This document shows positions 6,712-13,533 of a stretch of 18,779 nucleotides of DNA, piece after piece (positions within the stretch are counted from its first letter, which is position 1; each line of letters starts with the position of its first letter). Location of the stretch: assembly GCA_002508545.1 (NCBI GenBank), contig DAVH01000020.1:17608-36386 (forward strand). The letters run 5' to 3'. The notes beneath the pieces are model-generated. The model did no database searches and was not told the DNA's origin. It saw only the letters and a program-made list of their open reading frames with translations. A program made the translations under genes and the position numbers. Source of the DNA: Methanomassiliicoccus sp. UBA6 (GTDB taxonomy: Archaea > Thermoplasmatota > Thermoplasmata > Methanomassiliicoccales > Methanomassiliicoccaceae).

Positions 6712-6937
6712 CTGGTCTCACTCTCGTTCCGAAGTAACAGGAAGGGGGGTCTTATCACTTTTGGTCGGACAGCGCCTCCAGCTACGATATGGGCGGGTTA
6801 ACGGCCCTTGCCATCATGTATTGTGCCCCGCCCCTTATTGAGATCTGTTGGACCCGGCGTCCGGTCATTGACATAAGTTTCTAACCGGATTTTCGAACGC
6901 ATAGCATTAAATTATTACCTCCTTATGGCGAAATCCG
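6712..6937. other. Divergent intergenic region between purC and the GNAT gene
   Basis: 226 bp with no gene. The right end holds the TATA box of the GNAT gene. A perfect 7-bp inverted repeat, GGGCGGG (6791-6797) and CCCGCCC (6827-6833), has a 29-nt spacer and is followed by CTTATTG. I see no clear promoter for purC beyond a weak AT-rich patch near 6752-6760. Confidence 0.35.
6906..6915 (+). promoter_or_regulatory. TATA box for a leaderless GNAT-family gene
   Basis: ATTAAATTAT is centred about 27 nt before ATG 6938. This predicts that transcription starts at the start codon itself. The bases before the ATG (TATGGCGAAATCCG) contain no Shine-Dalgarno, in agreement with a leaderless mRNA. Confidence 0.55.
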
Positions 6938-7978
6938 ATGGGGGCAGACATCGAGGAGGTGCGGTCCATCGGTCGGCTGAACCGCCTGGCCTCTGAATGG
7001 GAAGAGGTCCTGAGGGGCAGCGGGGCAGACCCCATCTTTCTGAGCCTTCCGTGGCTGCGGTCCTGGTGGAGCATCTTCGGCGAGGGCCGGGAGCTCATGG
7101 TCCTCCACGCCACCGAGGGCGGCCGCTCGGTGGGCTTCGCACCGTTCATGGTCAGCGCGCGGGGCAGGCTTTCCTGCTGGAGGAAGATGGAGTTCATCGG
7201 ATCCGGCCCCTCCGACCGCCTGGCCATCATCTCCCAGGACGGCCGCCTGGACGTCCACCGTGCGTTCTGGGACCACGTCAAGCAGAGGGACGACTGGGAC
7301 GTGGTGGAGCTCAGGGAAATGGCCGCCGGGGGGCCGACGGAAACGGTGGTGCGGGAGTGCTATCCCACCGCCGACTTCGTGCGCGTCCTGTCCCCCCACA
7401 TCATCCTCGGCGGCAGCTACCAGAAATACCTGAGCGGGCTGTCGAAGAACATGCGCTACAACCTCGGGCGCAACCGCAGGAAGCTCGAGGACGCCGGTGC
7501 GGAGTTCCGGACCTTGCGCACCCCTAAAGAGGTGGCCGAGGGCGTGCACTACCTCCGGAAGCTGAGCGAGGCCCGGTGGGACATCGCCAGCGTGCTGAGG
7601 ACACCACACATGGTCGAGTTCATCGAGCTCGCGGCGAGCGCGCTGGCCCAGCAGGAGCAGGTCGTCTTCCACACCCTCGAGCTGGGCGGGGAGCCCATCG
7701 CCATCACCATGGGGTTCGAGACCGACCACCGGTACATGTATTACCTGTCAGGCTTCGACCCCGAGCACTCCAAGACCTCTCCGGGCTCGGTCCTCCTTTC
7801 CAAGATTATCGAGGACTGCTGCGAGCGGAACATGGCCGAGGTGGACCTGCTGCGGGGCACCGAGCCGTACAAGTACCGCTTCAACGCCGTGGACCGCGTG
7901 CTGTATCACTTCCGGGCGCTGAACCGGGGGCTGTGGCGCTCGGCCCGGTGCATCATCAGGGAAGCGCCCCTCAACTAG
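6938..7978 (+). CDS. FemAB/CelD-like GNAT acyltransferase (Acetyltransf_6 type)
   Basis: 346 residues with no membrane segment. The N-terminal part (1-150) has PIFLSLPWLRSWW and VGFAPFMV, typical of CelD/BcsL-like proteins found in polysaccharide clusters. The C-terminal part (about 160-320) is a GNAT fold: SKNMRYNLGRNRRKLEDAG, then EPIAITMGFE, YYLSGFDPEHSKTSPGSVLL and VDLLRGTEPYKYRFN. The last two match the FemAB/Acetyltransf_6 signature in which the acyl chain or aminoacyl group is handled near G-S/P. It probably acylates a sugar or sugar-nucleotide of a surface glycan; substrate and donor are unknown. It ends in TAG inside a CTAG shared with the stop of the convergent PIG-L gene. Leaderless start inferred from TATA spacing. 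Confidence 0.78.
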   Translation: MGADIEEVRSIGRLNRLASEWEEVLRGSGADPIFLSLPWLRSWWSIFGEGRELMVLHATEGGRSVGFAPFMVSARGRLSCWRKMEFIGSGPSDRLAIISQDGRLDVHRAFWDHVKQRDDWDVVELREMAAGGPTETVVRECYPTADFVRVLSPHIILGGSYQKYLSGLSKNMRYNLGRNRRKLEDAGAEFRTLRTPKEVAEGVHYLRKLSEARWDIASVLRTPHMVEFIELAASALAQQEQVVFHTLELGGEPIAITMGFETDHRYMYYLSGFDPEHSKTSPGSVLLSKIIEDCCERNMAEVDLLRGTEPYKYRFNAVDRVLYHFRALNRGLWRSARCIIREAPLN

Positions 7979-8715
7979 CGGTAGAAGGTCCGGAGCAGGC
8001 TGGACGACGGAAGGTGCAGGAACGCCTCGGCGTAGCCGTCGATGGCCATGGTGGCCGCGCGGTAGCTGTTGAGCCCCTGCATCGCCCTCACGTAATCGAT
8101 CTCCCTTACCTGGGTCATGTGGTCCCGGATCGCGGTGCTCTTCTGCTCCCACACGCTGGTTATCGGTATCAGGAGGTTGGGCATCAGCGGCCCCCACACC
8201 TCGTACATGATCGCATCCGGCGGGTTCCCGCATTCCTCGACCGCCCCCAGGTAGGACTCGAAGGTGCGGATGTGCTCGTTGTGGTTCTCGAACGGCGACG
8301 GGACGAACACGGCGTCCGGACGGAAGGACGCGATCTCCTCGGAGATCGTGGCCGCCGCTTCCTTGGCCGGCGGGAACACCGCCGACTCGCGCATCCGGAC
8401 GTCCTTCACCCCCAGGTGCGACAGGGCCGCCTGGATCTCCTTCCTCCGCTCGTCGGCGGTGAAGTTGCCCTCCTGCATCGAGAAGTAGACCACCCTCACC
8501 GCCTTGCCGGCCCCCAGCAGCTTGATGATCGTTCCCCCGCAGCCGACCGCGTCGTCGTCTGGATGGGGGGACAGCACCAGGAACCGCTCTCCCGGCGGAA
8601 GGTCCATTACCTTGGGGCTCCACGCCGTTCCCTCCAACCTCTCAGGGACGGTGAAACGGTTCTTCATTTTCTCGGCGATGAACTTCAGCTCTAGCCTCGC
8701 TTCTCGGATTGCCAC
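7975..8715 (-). CDS. PIG-L / LmbE family zinc-dependent N-deacetylase
   Basis: 246 residues from GTG 8715. SPHPDDDAVGCGG (49-61) is the family zinc motif (usual form AHPDDE), with His51 and Asp54 as expected ligand and catalytic residues, and HNEH (145-148) supplies the third ligand, His148. The family removes N-acetyl groups from GlcNAc-type sugars, free or linked to lipids or thiol precursors. Lying between a GNAT transferase and a glycosyltransferase, it probably deacetylates an amino sugar of the surface glycan; the substrate is inferred. The N-terminal stretch before the zinc motif is longer (about 48 residues) than in many relatives, so ATG 8667 is a possible start; neither start has a clear ribosome site. 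Stop TAG overlaps the GNAT stop. Confidence 0.85.
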   Translation of the reverse strand: MAIREARLELKFIAEKMKNRFTVPERLEGTAWSPKVMDLPPGERFLVLSPHPDDDAVGCGGTIIKLLGAGKAVRVVYFSMQEGNFTADERRKEIQAALSHLGVKDVRMRESAVFPPAKEAAATISEEIASFRPDAVFVPSPFENHNEHIRTFESYLGAVEECGNPPDAIMYEVWGPLMPNLLIPITSVWEQKSTAIRDHMTQVREIDYVRAMQGLNSYRAATMAIDGYAEAFLHLPSSSLLRTFYR

Positions 8716-8762
8716 GAGGAATATTATGTAATGATAGCTAGATTAATGTTGACGGCAAGCGG

Positions 8763-9791
8763 ATGAAGGTCGCTCTACTATCCTTCTACAGCTTCGATCA
8801 GGTCAAGGGCGGGACCGAACTGTTCTCCGAGCATCTGAAGAGGGCATTCCCTGGCCTGGAGATCATCACCTACCGGGACATGCCCCACTCCGGCCTGCCC
8901 AACCTCGATCGCATCAACCTGCAGCAGCCAAGGATGGGGTTCTCGCTCAGCAGGTGCTTCTACCGCCGCCTGGAGCGAGAGAGCTTCGACCTCGTCATCT
9001 GCAACTCCACCGCCGGGTGGTGGCTCTCGGTGCGGCCGCCCAGCGTGCCGATGATGAACGTGTTCCACTACACCTCCATCGGGCTGTCCGAGGGGACGCT
9101 GCGCGGCACCCCTGGATACCTGCCGTCGAGGTTCCTGAACCCGGTGTTCGAGAAGGCCGCGGCCATGCGCAAGGAGAACATCGCGGTGAGCGCCAAGGTC
9201 CACCGGGAGCTGACCCAGAACTACCACATTCACCCGAAGGTCATCGAGAACGGGGTGGACCTGGACCGGTTCAAGCCTTACCGGCGGGACGAGTGCCGGG
9301 AGATGCTGGGCATCGATCACGAGGGCCCGCTGGCGATCTTCGTGGGCCGGGCGGACCACACCAAGGGGTTCGAGCTGGTGAAGGAGATCGCCTGCCGAAG
9401 GAAGGACCTGAAGGTGCTGTGCGTCACCTCCAGCGACGTTCAGGGGAAGAACCTCATCGTCCGTAGGAACGTGGCCAACGAGCTCATGCCCATCCATTAC
9501 TGCGCGGCCGATTTTCTGCTGTTCCCCTCCCGCTACGAGTCCTTCGGCTTCGCTCCCCTGGAGGCAATGGCCTGCGACGTCCCGGTGGTGGCGTCATGCA
9601 CCGGGCTCATGGAGGACATCAACGACCCGCGGGCCGGGGAGGTCGTCCCCGGGTTCGAGGCGCCGGACTACATGGGGGCGATCGACCGGGTGCTGGACGC
9701 CCGCCCTCATCCCCGGCCGCTGGTGGGAGAGCGTTTCTCCCTCGAGAGATTTGCCCGCCAATACCGCGAGGCAGCAGAAAAAATTCTATAA
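8763..9791 (+). CDS. GT4-family (GT-B fold) glycosyltransferase
   Basis: 342 residues, cytosolic or peripheral. The N-terminal domain begins MKVALLSFYSFDQVKGGTE with the acceptor-side Gly-Gly, and the donor domain contains VIENGVDLDRFKP, LAIFVGRADHTKGFE and the EX7E retaining signature at Glu259-Glu267 (ESFGFAPLEAMACDVPVVAS). It transfers a sugar from a nucleotide donor to an unknown acceptor with retention of configuration. It is divergent from the PIG-L gene, with only 47 bp between the starts, so the two may share control. ATG 8763 follows an AT-rich stretch (GAATATTATGTAATG at 8719-8733) that could serve as promoter; no strong ribosome site is visible. Stop is TAA. Confidence 0.9.
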   Translation: MKVALLSFYSFDQVKGGTELFSEHLKRAFPGLEIITYRDMPHSGLPNLDRINLQQPRMGFSLSRCFYRRLERESFDLVICNSTAGWWLSVRPPSVPMMNVFHYTSIGLSEGTLRGTPGYLPSRFLNPVFEKAAAMRKENIAVSAKVHRELTQNYHIHPKVIENGVDLDRFKPYRRDECREMLGIDHEGPLAIFVGRADHTKGFELVKEIACRRKDLKVLCVTSSDVQGKNLIVRRNVANELMPIHYCAADFLLFPSRYESFGFAPLEAMACDVPVVASCTGLMEDINDPRAGEVVPGFEAPDYMGAIDRVLDARPHPRPLVGERFSLERFARQYREAAEKIL

Positions 9792-9811
9792 ACCTGCGGA
9801 TATTCGTGGCC

Positions 9812-9839
9812 GAGGCGGCGATTACCGCCCGTCCGCCTC
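9812..9839 (+). terminator. GC hairpin after the glycosyltransferase, possible terminator
   Basis: GAGGCGG (9812-9818) pairs with CCGCCTC (9833-9839). No long T run follows, so it may only be a 3'-end hairpin. The stretch 9792-10085 has no protein gene; it holds this hairpin, a palindrome, a TATA box and a structured leader RNA. Confidence 0.3.
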
Positions 9840-9874
9840 CGAGCTTCGAGCCACATTATCATTATCAGTAGAGA

Positions 9875-9890
9875 TTCCCAATCATGGGAA
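9875..9890. promoter_or_regulatory. Perfect palindrome just upstream of a TATA box, candidate operator
   Basis: TTCCCAATCATGGGAA has perfect 6-bp arms and a 4-bp centre. It ends about five bases before the TATA box of the leader RNA, where a dimeric regulator could cover or help the TFB site. Its identity is unknown. Confidence 0.45.
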
Positions 9891-9893
9891 CAT

Positions 9894-9905
9894 AATTAAT
9901 TTATA
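9894..9905 (+). promoter_or_regulatory. TATA box for the structured leader and exported-protein operon
   Basis: AATTAATTTATA is a strong TATA element centred near 9900. Transcription is predicted near 9921-9928, at the G run where the structured leader begins. Confidence 0.55.
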
Positions 9906-9920
9906 GTCCATAACCCAAGC

Positions 9921-10068
9921 GGGGGGCGGGCGCAAGGAAACCTCACTTTGAGGAAACCTTGCATCCAAAGACCGGGCAAAGGTCCGGTCGCCTGTCGCGG
10001 GAGATCATCCCTCTGGCAGGTGGGGCGCCCCCAAGTTGCGCCCAAGGGCGAAGGGGCGTTCAAACCCA
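9921..10068 (+). ncRNA. Structured 5' leader RNA of unknown class (possible riboswitch-like element)
   Basis: Successive helices: GCAAGG(9932-9937)/CCTTGC(9957-9962) continued across a symmetric AAA/AAA internal loop by CCTCA/TGAGG; GACCGG(9970-9975)/CCGGTC(9984-9989); CCTGTC(9991-9996)/GGCAGG(10015-10020) enclosing GGGA/TCCC; the palindrome GGGGCGCCCC (10022-10031); and CGCC(10039-10042)/GGCG(10047-10050). An 8-bp alternative, GGGCGCAA(9928-9935) with TTGCGCCC(10036-10043), would enclose the middle hairpins but excludes parts of the first and last. A TATA box precedes it and a 35-codon ORF follows. I do not recognise a known riboswitch, RNase P or SRP RNA in it. Confidence 0.5.
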
Positions 10069-10074
10069 AGCAAT

Positions 10075-10080
10075 GGAGGA
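10075..10080 (+). promoter_or_regulatory. Ribosome binding site of the 35-codon ORF
   Basis: GGAGGA lies five to six bases before ATG 10086. It is the main reason to start the small ORF there and not at the in-frame upstream ATG at 9948, which lies inside the structured leader. Confidence 0.6.
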
Positions 10081-10085
10081 AAGGT

Positions 10086-10193
10086 ATGGAGAAAGACAAG
10101 CACTGCACCTGCGGAGAGAATGACCTCTCTACCGCAACAGGGCAGAAGTTGCCAGGGGCGGACACCTTCCGCTGCCTGGCGAGGTGGGTATGA
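10086..10193 (+). CDS. Small Cys-containing ORF (35 aa), translationally coupled to the exported protein
   Basis: 35 residues. His6, Cys7 and Cys9 (KHCTCGEN) plus Cys30 (FRCLARWV) could bind a metal, but there are too few ligands in a canonical pattern to be sure. There is no signal or membrane segment. It is supported by a good GGAGGA ribosome site at the right distance and by an ATGA overlap: its TGA (10191-10193) shares bases with the ATG (10190) of the large exported protein. It may be a small regulatory or leader peptide, or a small metal-binding protein. I recognise no family. A hairpin within its coding sequence (GCCAGG/CCTGGC with GCGGA/TCCGC inside, about 10151-10180) lies directly before the downstream ribosome site. 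Confidence 0.6.
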   Translation: MEKDKHCTCGENDLSTATGQKLPGADTFRCLARWV

Positions 10194-12466
10194 GCATCGC
10201 TCCAGGGACCGGGGGGCCGGTCGGGGTGATCGGGTCGGGGATAAAGCGAGCCGGCAGGAAGCTGAGGAGGACCAATGTCGTCCTGCTCATCATGATCCTG
10301 ACGATCAGCTCTCTGGTTCCCCTGGCCCTAGATGGGAACGGAAGCAGGATGTCGGGCGCGGTCATCAACAGCGACAACACCCTCCCGACCGCGCCCGATG
10401 GACCGGACGCCCCGTCTTCCGACCCGGAGACATCCGACGACCAGACCTCGGAACCGAGCGATCCGACCTCGACACCTGATTCCAACTCTCCGTCAAGCGG
10501 CAGTACCGAAGAGACCGATCCGCCAGAGGCAGAGGATCCCTCGGTGCCGAACCTGAGCGGAGATGGGAGCATCGCGCCCGGAGCGGCATCGTCCAACCTG
10601 ACCGTGCAGGATAACGGCGGTTCCTATGCGGTGTGCTCCGAGAAGTACAAGATCGTGATAGCTCAATCCGGGAATTCGGTGTCCTATGTCATCAGCCCGT
10701 ATTTTACCAGTGATGTCATCAAGTACGGCCGGCTGAACCCGCTCACCGGCAACGAGGGAACGGTCGACGAGTACGGCAACGAGCTGAACCACGTCACCAC
10801 CAGCATCACCTCCTGGGGACAGGACGGCAACGTGATCTGGTTCGTCGAGGGCTGCCCTCAATACAGCCTGCGCCACGAGTTCACCATCTACCGTGACTAC
10901 TTCGAGCTGGACGTGACCTACACTCCCGGCTCGTCGAAGGTGATCACCACCTATGCCATCAGCCTGAACTCGGCCGGAGGAAGCTACTACGACATGTTCA
11001 GCGACGGCAGGGACCACCGGTACATCCCCGGCACCCCGCTGGACACGCCGAAATCCAACGGCATCGGCGGCTGGTACCCCTGCTACGAGGTGTTCGCCCC
11101 GGCCTTCGACATGAGGGTCCCGGGAAGAACGCTCGGAGTGGAGTGGGGATTCTCCGACGAGAAGGCGTACATCTGGTCCCCAACATGGGTGGCCGGCAGC
11201 CCGGTCGACGGGGCCTCGGTGTTCAGCGTCAAGTACACCTCCACCGCCGGCGTGCTGCCCGATCCCGCGCTGGGAACCTCGCAGACCTTCCACATGTTCG
11301 TGAGGCCCTACGAGTACACCGACGGGGAGGCCAGGGGCTACTGCTCCGGGTACGCGGACTGGATCGGCCCGCAGATCGCCTCCGAGTGGACGACCGTGAG
11401 CACTCCGCAGTTCCCCCTGTCGTTCTACGACTTCGGCGGCAACGACGGCCAGTGGGACAGCGCCTTCCGGAGCTTCATCGAGAGCTCGCCCATACTGCTG
11501 GCGCAGCTGTCCAACAACCCGGACCAGGTGAACTGGCACTACAAGTCGTCCCAGCGGCTGGATGAAGGCGATAGCAGGGTCATGCCTGAAGAGTGGCGGC
11601 TGTACGACTCGCCCGGTCACTCCTACGTCCTGTCGGACGGGGACATCTTGGGCACCACATCGAGCGCGGCCTTCCGCCACTACCTCATCTACGAGGACAT
11701 GAGCAACGACTGGTGGTGGAGCAGCACGGGCGTCTTCTGGGACGAGACCAACAGCTGGTTCGGGGAGAACAACCTGCCCCGCAGCGACTACAACCACCGG
11801 AACGGCGACTTCATCCTGGAAGGGCACATGAAGCTGGTGGAGGAGACCCGTGCCTCGGGCAAGTTCTCCTTCATCATCACCAACCCCTACACCCCGTCGA
11901 TACACCTGTCCATGGTGAGCGACCTGTGCCTGTTCGAGGGCTACGAGCCGGTGTCCTACTACGGCGACAACCTCGTGGGCACCGTGCAGTCGACGATGCT
12001 GTTCGTCAACCAGATGCCGGCCCAGTACCGGCCGCACCTGGTGGCGTACCAGAACTACAACGCCGACCTCGCCAGCGACCAGGCCGCGGTGTACTCCGCG
12101 CTGTTCGGCTCCGCCCGCTACGGGTTCAATCTCGACCTGCTCTCCTACCAGAGCTACTCGTCGCAGATGCACAACCTGAACATGGCCATCTCGATGTACA
12201 CGGCCATGGGCGCCAGCCGCCACCAGGACGTCACGAACTGGCCCGCGACCATCGACCTCCGCTCTGAGGGCAGCAGCCTCGAGACCGACCGCCAGATGGT
12301 CGTGGCCACCGGGGCCGGCACGCTGTCGGTGACCTTCACCCATGCGTACGACAGCTACACCGTGAGCAACATCTGGGGTTCGCCGCTGAACGTCCACCTG
12401 ACCCTGCCGGACGGCAGGACCATCTCGGGGACCGTGCCGGCAGAAGGCACCGCCAGCTTCAAGTGA
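10190..12466 (+). CDS. Large exported, N-terminally anchored protein, possible glycoside-hydrolase-like ectodomain
   Basis: 758 residues from ATG 10190, with GAGGTG (10181-10186) as ribosome site; GTG 10184 is an alternative. A basic N-terminus (KRAGRKLRR) precedes a hydrophobic segment at about 29-47, a signal anchor or signal peptide. Residues about 60-135 are a low-complexity Pro/Ser/Thr/Asp/Glu linker, likely glycosylated. The rest is a Tyr/Trp/Asp/Ser-rich extracellular region. GVFWDETNSW (Asp518, Glu519) and YDFGGNDGQWDSAF resemble active-site strands of TIM-barrel glycosidases, and the end (VHLTLPDGRTISGTVPAEG) reads like a beta-sandwich. I cannot assign a GH family. It lies in a glycan gene region and may bind or trim the surface polysaccharide. 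A hairpin terminator follows. Confidence 0.85.
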   Translation: MSIAPGTGGPVGVIGSGIKRAGRKLRRTNVVLLIMILTISSLVPLALDGNGSRMSGAVINSDNTLPTAPDGPDAPSSDPETSDDQTSEPSDPTSTPDSNSPSSGSTEETDPPEAEDPSVPNLSGDGSIAPGAASSNLTVQDNGGSYAVCSEKYKIVIAQSGNSVSYVISPYFTSDVIKYGRLNPLTGNEGTVDEYGNELNHVTTSITSWGQDGNVIWFVEGCPQYSLRHEFTIYRDYFELDVTYTPGSSKVITTYAISLNSAGGSYYDMFSDGRDHRYIPGTPLDTPKSNGIGGWYPCYEVFAPAFDMRVPGRTLGVEWGFSDEKAYIWSPTWVAGSPVDGASVFSVKYTSTAGVLPDPALGTSQTFHMFVRPYEYTDGEARGYCSGYADWIGPQIASEWTTVSTPQFPLSFYDFGGNDGQWDSAFRSFIESSPILLAQLSNNPDQVNWHYKSSQRLDEGDSRVMPEEWRLYDSPGHSYVLSDGDILGTTSSAAFRHYLIYEDMSNDWWWSSTGVFWDETNSWFGENNLPRSDYNHRNGDFILEGHMKLVEETRASGKFSFIITNPYTPSIHLSMVSDLCLFEGYEPVSYYGDNLVGTVQSTMLFVNQMPAQYRPHLVAYQNYNADLASDQAAVYSALFGSARYGFNLDLLSYQSYSSQMHNLNMAISMYTAMGASRHQDVTNWPATIDLRSEGSSLETDRQMVVATGAGTLSVTFTHAYDSYTVSNIWGSPLNVHLTLPDGRTISGTVPAEGTASFK

Positions 12467-12473
12467 GCGGGCG

Positions 12474-12517
12474 CGGCCCGGAAGGGCCGAGAAACATCTT
12501 CCCTATTTTCCTTATTT
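12474..12517 (+). terminator. Hairpin with GGAA tetraloop followed by T-rich tract
   Basis: CGGCCC (12474-12479) pairs with GGGCCG (12484-12489) around GGAA. A pyrimidine/T-rich tract follows at 12498-12517 and runs into the end of the convergent GT2 gene. It closely resembles the hairpin at 91-106. Confidence 0.5.
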
Positions 12518-13485
12518 CACTGCTCTTGTGACCGCCGAGCCTTGGCTCCGTCCCGCCAGCCCCGGAAGATCCCGGAGAACTCCGAGAACATGCCCATGGC
12601 CACGAAGAAGCGGGGCATCGGCTCCTCGTCCTTGGCGTCGTCCGTCGCCGGTGCGCCCTGGGGAGCACGGCGCTGCACGAAGCCGTTGACCTGCGCACCC
12701 AGGTAGCCGGAGAGGCCCACCTGTTCGCTGAAGTGCTTCCTCACCATGTAGGCGGTGTTCCTCCCCCACATGTACCTGAGCTTCAGGTACCACTTGATGC
12801 GGTCCTTGCGGTACGAGCCCTCGCACCACTCGTGCCATACGACCGCGCCCTCGTGGTACAGGATGCGGTACCCGGCGTGGAGGACGCCCAGGCAGGCATC
12901 GCTCTCGTCCTGATGATACCGGAAGTAGGGGTCGAAGCCGCCGATGGAGAGCAGCGCCTCCCGCCGGAAGGACATGTTGCAGCCGACCATGACCTGCGAG
13001 AGGCCGTCGGTGCTCTCCCCCCGGGACTCGTCGAACCACCGGCCGTCCGGCGCCACCGCGTTCTTGCCCATCGTCAGCTTCCCGGCCATGTCCATGACCG
13101 GCCCGCCGACGCCCCCGACCTTCGGATCGGAGTACATAGAGAGGATAGAAGCGAGCCATCCGGGCTGGGCCACGGCATCATCGTCGATGTAGCACACCAC
13201 CTCGCCCCTGGCCTCCTTCAGCCCCATGTTCCTGGCGGCGGAGATGCCGTCCAGCCTGGCCTGGCGGACCAGGGTGATCCGGCCCTCGGCCTCCAGCTTC
13301 TCCAGCATCTCCCTCGTCCCGTCGGTCGACGGGCCGTCCACGACCATTATCTCGTCCGGGCGGACGTCCTGCTGCTCGAGCGAGCGCAGGCACCTCTTCA
13401 GCCACTCGATCCGGTTGAAGGTGCACACGATGACCGTGACCGTCGGCATCGGGGCCGCAACGCTGGGCTCGTTGTGTTCGCTCAT
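12517..13485 (-). CDS. GT2-family (GT-A fold) glycosyltransferase
   Basis: 322 residues from ATG 13485. TVIVCTFNRIEWLKRCLRSL is the N-terminal nucleotide-binding strand and helix, VVDGPSTDGT the usual acidic strand, YIDDDA the DXD metal motif, SFRREALLSIGGFD the acceptor-side signature, and ESDACLG followed by WHEW the catalytic ED and late His segment. These place it with inverting GT2 enzymes that use UDP- or GDP-sugars. No membrane helix is visible, so it acts at the inner face. In-frame GTG 13497 is an alternative; neither has a strong ribosome site. A TATA-like element about 26 nt upstream of a start near 13492 suggests its own promoter, though it is only 48 nt behind the CPBP gene. Stop is TGA. 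Confidence 0.9.
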   Translation of the reverse strand: MSEHNEPSVAAPMPTVTVIVCTFNRIEWLKRCLRSLEQQDVRPDEIMVVDGPSTDGTREMLEKLEAEGRITLVRQARLDGISAARNMGLKEARGEVVCYIDDDAVAQPGWLASILSMYSDPKVGGVGGPVMDMAGKLTMGKNAVAPDGRWFDESRGESTDGLSQVMVGCNMSFRREALLSIGGFDPYFRYHQDESDACLGVLHAGYRILYHEGAVVWHEWCEGSYRKDRIKWYLKLRYMWGRNTAYMVRKHFSEQVGLSGYLGAQVNGFVQRRAPQGAPATDDAKDEEPMPRFFVAMGMFSEFSGIFRGWRDGAKARRSQEQ

Positions 13486-13513
13486 CTTTACACGCACATC
13501 CTATGGTCGAAGT

Positions 13514-13522
13514 GTTTTATTG
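13514..13522 (-). promoter_or_regulatory. TATA-like element before the GT2 gene
   Basis: The minus strand reads CAATAAAAC. Transcription would begin near 13492, giving a very short leader to ATG 13485. Another AT-rich stretch at 13528-13540 could also serve. Confidence 0.35.
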
Positions 13523-13533
13523 AGCACTACATA

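Noticed and set aside
9921..10068. RNase P RNA or SRP RNA
   Set aside because: GAGGAAAC looks like a piece of RNase P, but the rest of the conserved RNase P core and the SRP domain IV loop sequence were not found by eye.
10493..12397. 634-codon minus-strand open frame opposite the exported protein
   Set aside because: It has Val/Gly/His/Arg-rich shadow composition and no domain, while the plus strand encodes a coherent exported protein with a ribosome site and terminator.
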